This document shows positions 62,006-64,000 of a stretch of DNA of 64,000 bases, piece by piece. Numbering within the stretch: position 1 is the stretch's first letter; each line of letters begins with the position of its first letter. A program made the position numbers and the translations under genes. This DNA comes from Paenarthrobacter sp. GOM3. Lineage in GTDB: Bacteria; Actinomycetota; Actinomycetes; Actinomycetales; Micrococcaceae. The DNA lies in contig NZ_CP136562.1 of assembly GCF_018215265.2 (NCBI RefSeq), forward strand, positions 62,001-126,000, written 5' to 3'. The notes below the pieces were generated by a model that saw only the letters and a program-made list of their open reading frames with translations, searched no databases and was not told the DNA's origin.

Positions 62006-62638
62006 GTGACTCATTTCGACGACGACGACCTCGCCGCCGCCCACGGTTCTGCCGCGGGCTCCAAGCACGGCCATAAAGTGGATCGCCCGCGCATTGAAGC
62101 GGCGGTTCGCGAGATTCTCCTTGCAATCGGGGAAGATCCCGAGCGTGGGGGCCTCCAGGACACGCCAAAGCGCGTGGCCAAGGCCTATGCCGAGGTCTTC
62201 GCGGGCCTTCATCAGCACCCGGAAGAGGTGCTGTCCACTACCTTCGACCTCGACCATGAAGAGCTTGTCCTCGTCAAGGACATTCCCTTCTACTCGACGT
62301 GCGAACACCATCTGGTGCCTTTCCACGGCGTCGCGCATGTCGGTTATATTCCGTCACATGACGGCAAGGTCACTGGGCTTAGCAAGTTGGCGCGGCTGGT
62401 GGATATCTACGCCCGCCGGCCCCAGGTGCAGGAGCGGCTCACTACGCAGATCGTTGAGGCCCTTGTAACGCACCTGAACCCGCGCGGGGCGATTGTCGTC
62501 GTCGAATGCGAGCATATGTGCATGTCCATGCGCGGCATTCGCAAGCCCGGCGCGAAGACCGTCACCAGCGCGGTGCGCGGTCAGCTCCATGACCCGGCCA
62601 CCCGCGCCGAGGCCATGAGCCTCATACTCGGAAGGTAA
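62006..62638 (+). CDS. folE: GTP cyclohydrolase I
   Basis: The 210-residue enzyme opens GTP to dihydroneopterin triphosphate, the first step of folate synthesis. Zinc ligands are in [11 protein letters not shown] (C99, H102) and in EHMCMSMRG (C172), and the [26 protein letters not shown] core is typical. GTG 62006 is the likely start; the open frame to 61766 runs through the 3' end of ftsH. It is followed by folP with 5 bp between and then folB and folK, a complete early folate operon. Confidence 0.97.
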   Translation: MTHFDDDDLAAAHGSAAGSKHGHKVDRPRIEAAVREILLAIGEDPERGGLQDTPKRVAKAYAEVFAGLHQHPEEVLSTTFDLDHEELVLVKDIPFYSTCEHHLVPFHGVAHVGYIPSHDGKVTGLSKLARLVDIYARRPQVQERLTTQIVEALVTHLNPRGAIVVVECEHMCMSMRGIRKPGAKTVTSAVRGQLHDPATRAEAMSLILGR

Positions 62639-62643
62639 GCATT

Positions 62644-63549
62644 ATGGACTCCCTCGCTGCAGCACCCGGAACCGGCCCGGCCACAAGCCCGCTGCCGGTT
62701 CTCCGTAAGCCGCGGCCCGCGGCCAGGTTCGAGGACCTGCCGACGGACCGCACGCTCGTCATGGGAATCCTGAACGTCACCCCGGATTCCTTCAGCGACG
62801 GCGGCACCCACCGGACGCCGGATACGGCCATCGCCCTCGGTTTGCGTATGTTCTACGCGGGTGCAGACATCATCGACGTCGGAGGCGAATCGACGCGCTC
62901 CGGTGCGGAACCGGTTTCCCCCGAAGAGGAACAGCGCCGGGTTATCCCGGTCATTGAGGCGCTGGTCAAAGCGGGCGCGCTGGTCAGTATCGACACGATG
63001 CACACGTCCACTGCCGCGGCAGCCGTGGAGGCAGGCGCGGCGATCATCAACGATGTTTCCGGCCTGACCATCGAGCCGGACATGCCCGAACTCGTGGCCC
63101 GCACCAAGGTTCCCTACATCCTCACGCACCGCCGTGGGGACGCCCTGACCATGGACAGCCTCACGCACTATGACAACGTCGTTGACGATGTCGTGGCGGA
63201 ACTCAGCGGCGTCCGGGACAAGTTGTACGCAGCGGGCGTTGCCCCGGAGCAGATCATCATCGATCCGGGCGTTGGTTTTTCCAAGAACGAGGACCAGAAC
63301 TGGGAGATCCTCAAGAACCTCGACAAGCTTTTTGGTCTCGGCCACAAGGTGATGGTTGCTGCTTCCCGGAAGCGGTTCCTCGGTTCGCTCCTGACTGTTT
63401 CCGGCAAGTCGGCTGCCCCTCTTGAACGTGACGCCGCTACGGCGGCCATCACCGCTTTGAGCGCCACCAAGGGCGCCTGGGCTGTCCGCGTTCACGACGT
63501 CGGTCCCAGCCTTGACGCCGTCAAGGTCGCCGCCCGTATCGCCCGCTGA
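62644..63549 (+). CDS. folP: Dihydropteroate synthase
   Basis: The 301-residue enzyme joins p-aminobenzoate to hydroxymethyl-dihydropterin diphosphate. The first signature GILNVTPDSFSDGG lies near residues 40-53, GADIIDVGGESTRSGA near 77-92, and DPGVGFSKNEDQNW and ASRKRFLGSLL complete the pterin and sulfonamide site. The N-terminal 30 residues (AAAPGTGPATSPLPV) are extra. It is the sulfonamide target. It lies 5 bp after folE and overlaps the folB frame closely. Confidence 0.97.
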   Translation: MDSLAAAPGTGPATSPLPVLRKPRPAARFEDLPTDRTLVMGILNVTPDSFSDGGTHRTPDTAIALGLRMFYAGADIIDVGGESTRSGAEPVSPEEEQRRVIPVIEALVKAGALVSIDTMHTSTAAAAVEAGAAIINDVSGLTIEPDMPELVARTKVPYILTHRRGDALTMDSLTHYDNVVDDVVAELSGVRDKLYAAGVAPEQIIIDPGVGFSKNEDQNWEILKNLDKLFGLGHKVMVAASRKRFLGSLLTVSGKSAAPLERDAATAAITALSATKGAWAVRVHDVGPSLDAVKVAARIAR

Positions 63550-63561
63550 TTGGAAAACGCT

Positions 63562-63921
63562 GTGGACAGGATCACGCTGACCGGCGTTACCGCCGTCGGT
63601 TATCACGGGGTGTTCGATTTCGAGCGCCGTGACGGCCAGCCGTTCGTGGTGGACGCAGTGCTGCACACGGATTTCACCAAGGCCGCCGAGACCGATGACC
63701 TGCAGTACACGGCGCATTACGGCCAAGTTGCCGAGCTGATCACCAAGCACATCAAGGGTGAACCACTGAACCTGATCGAGGCCCTGGCCGTCAGGATCGC
63801 CGAGGGCATCCTGGCGAACTACGCCGTGGCGGCCGTCGATGTCACCGTCCACAAGCCCAAAGCGCCTATCGAGGTGCCGTTCGGTGACGTCACGGTCAGT
63901 GTCCACAGGGAGCGATCATGA
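63562..63921 (+). CDS. folB: Dihydroneopterin aldolase
   Basis: The 119-residue enzyme cleaves dihydroneopterin to hydroxymethyl-dihydropterin and glycolaldehyde. The N-terminal VDRITLTGVTAVGYHGVFDFER is the FolB signature, followed by HYGQVAELITKHIKGEPLNLIEALAVRIAEGIL and VTVHKPKAPI with the catalytic Lys. GTG 63562 has TTGGAAA at 6 nt; TTG 63550 is possible. The gene overlaps folK by 4 bp. Confidence 0.95.
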   Translation: MDRITLTGVTAVGYHGVFDFERRDGQPFVVDAVLHTDFTKAAETDDLQYTAHYGQVAELITKHIKGEPLNLIEALAVRIAEGILANYAVAAVDVTVHKPKAPIEVPFGDVTVSVHRERS

Positions 63922-64000
63922 CGTCTGTCTACACCAAGGCCATCCTGGCGCTTGGCAGCAACCTGGGCGAGCGGAACGACACGCTCTCCACCGCAGTCGC
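63918..64000 (+). CDS. folK: 2-amino-4-hydroxy-6-hydroxymethyldihydropteridine pyrophosphokinase, partial at window end
   Basis: Only the first 27 codons are in the window, ending in frame at the edge. The translation MTSVYTKAILALGSNLGERNDTLSTAV contains ALGSNLGER, the HPPK signature, and ATG overlaps the folB stop codon by 4 bp, which fits folK. The rest is outside the window. Confidence 0.9.
   Translation, partial: MTSVYTKAILALGSNLGERNDTLSTAV

Noticed and set aside
62581..63906. 441-codon minus-strand frame opposite folP and folB
   Set aside because: It is the shadow of two well-conserved folate genes and has no recognised motif.

Overview
The window looks like the chromosome of a high-GC Gram-positive actinobacterium of the Micrococcaceae, most likely Arthrobacter or Paenarthrobacter. 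The signs are a G+C-rich sequence with many GTG and TTG starts, actinobacterial families (GAF-ANTAR, DUF3618, Holin-X, DUF2342, WXG100) and the order DUF2342-tilS-hpt-ftsH-folE-folP-folB-folK. This placement is inferred from gene content, not from a search. Almost all of the window is coding. I see no rRNA or tRNA gene, CRISPR array, integrase or transposase.

Layout. (1) 1-15.7 kb is mixed metabolism and surface genes: a phosphodiesterase, a GH2 glycosidase, a 2-hydroxyacid dehydrogenase and glycerate kinase with a LacI-type operator, an MFS pump with a divergent ArsR-like regulator, a secreted FG-GAP protein, a GH25 muramidase with SLH-like repeats, a uracil permease and a RutE-like reductase. 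(2) 15.9-28.3 kb is housekeeping and peptide use: pgm, an SDR, a POT peptide transporter with an amidase and a dipeptidase, pheA, a lipid kinase and serS. (3) 28.4-33.3 kb holds a HelD/HelR-type ATPase whose upstream region carries an inverted repeat matching the rifamycin-associated element (RAE), then a methyltransferase, a GAF-ANTAR regulator and a stress-type sigma factor. (4) 33.3-45 kb is the most distinctive block: an ADP-heptose-type sugar pathway (gmhA, gmhB and two separate hldE-like fusion genes) with three GT9 and two GT4-like glycosyltransferases and two SDR or epimerase proteins. (5) 45-52.1 kb has a FUSC membrane protein divergent from a three-gene envelope operon, and a four-gene operon led by a WXG100-domain protein. 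(6) 52.2-64 kb has ppa, then dacB, DUF2342, tilS, hpt, ftsH and the folate genes. The cluster is split between hpt and ftsH by about 2.5 kb of accessory genes and repeats.

Repeats and signals. Tandem repeats with an exact 32-bp period occur at three places. Two of these share a sequence family and the third has a different sequence. Several strong hairpin terminators are visible, and three of them share the stem core ACGACGGCGGC.

Main candidates for new biology: the heptose glycan cluster in a Gram-positive with duplicated HldE and no obvious HldD; the RAE next to a HelR-like gene together with a canonical terminator that has no upstream gene; the WXG100-led operon; and the 32-bp repeats.
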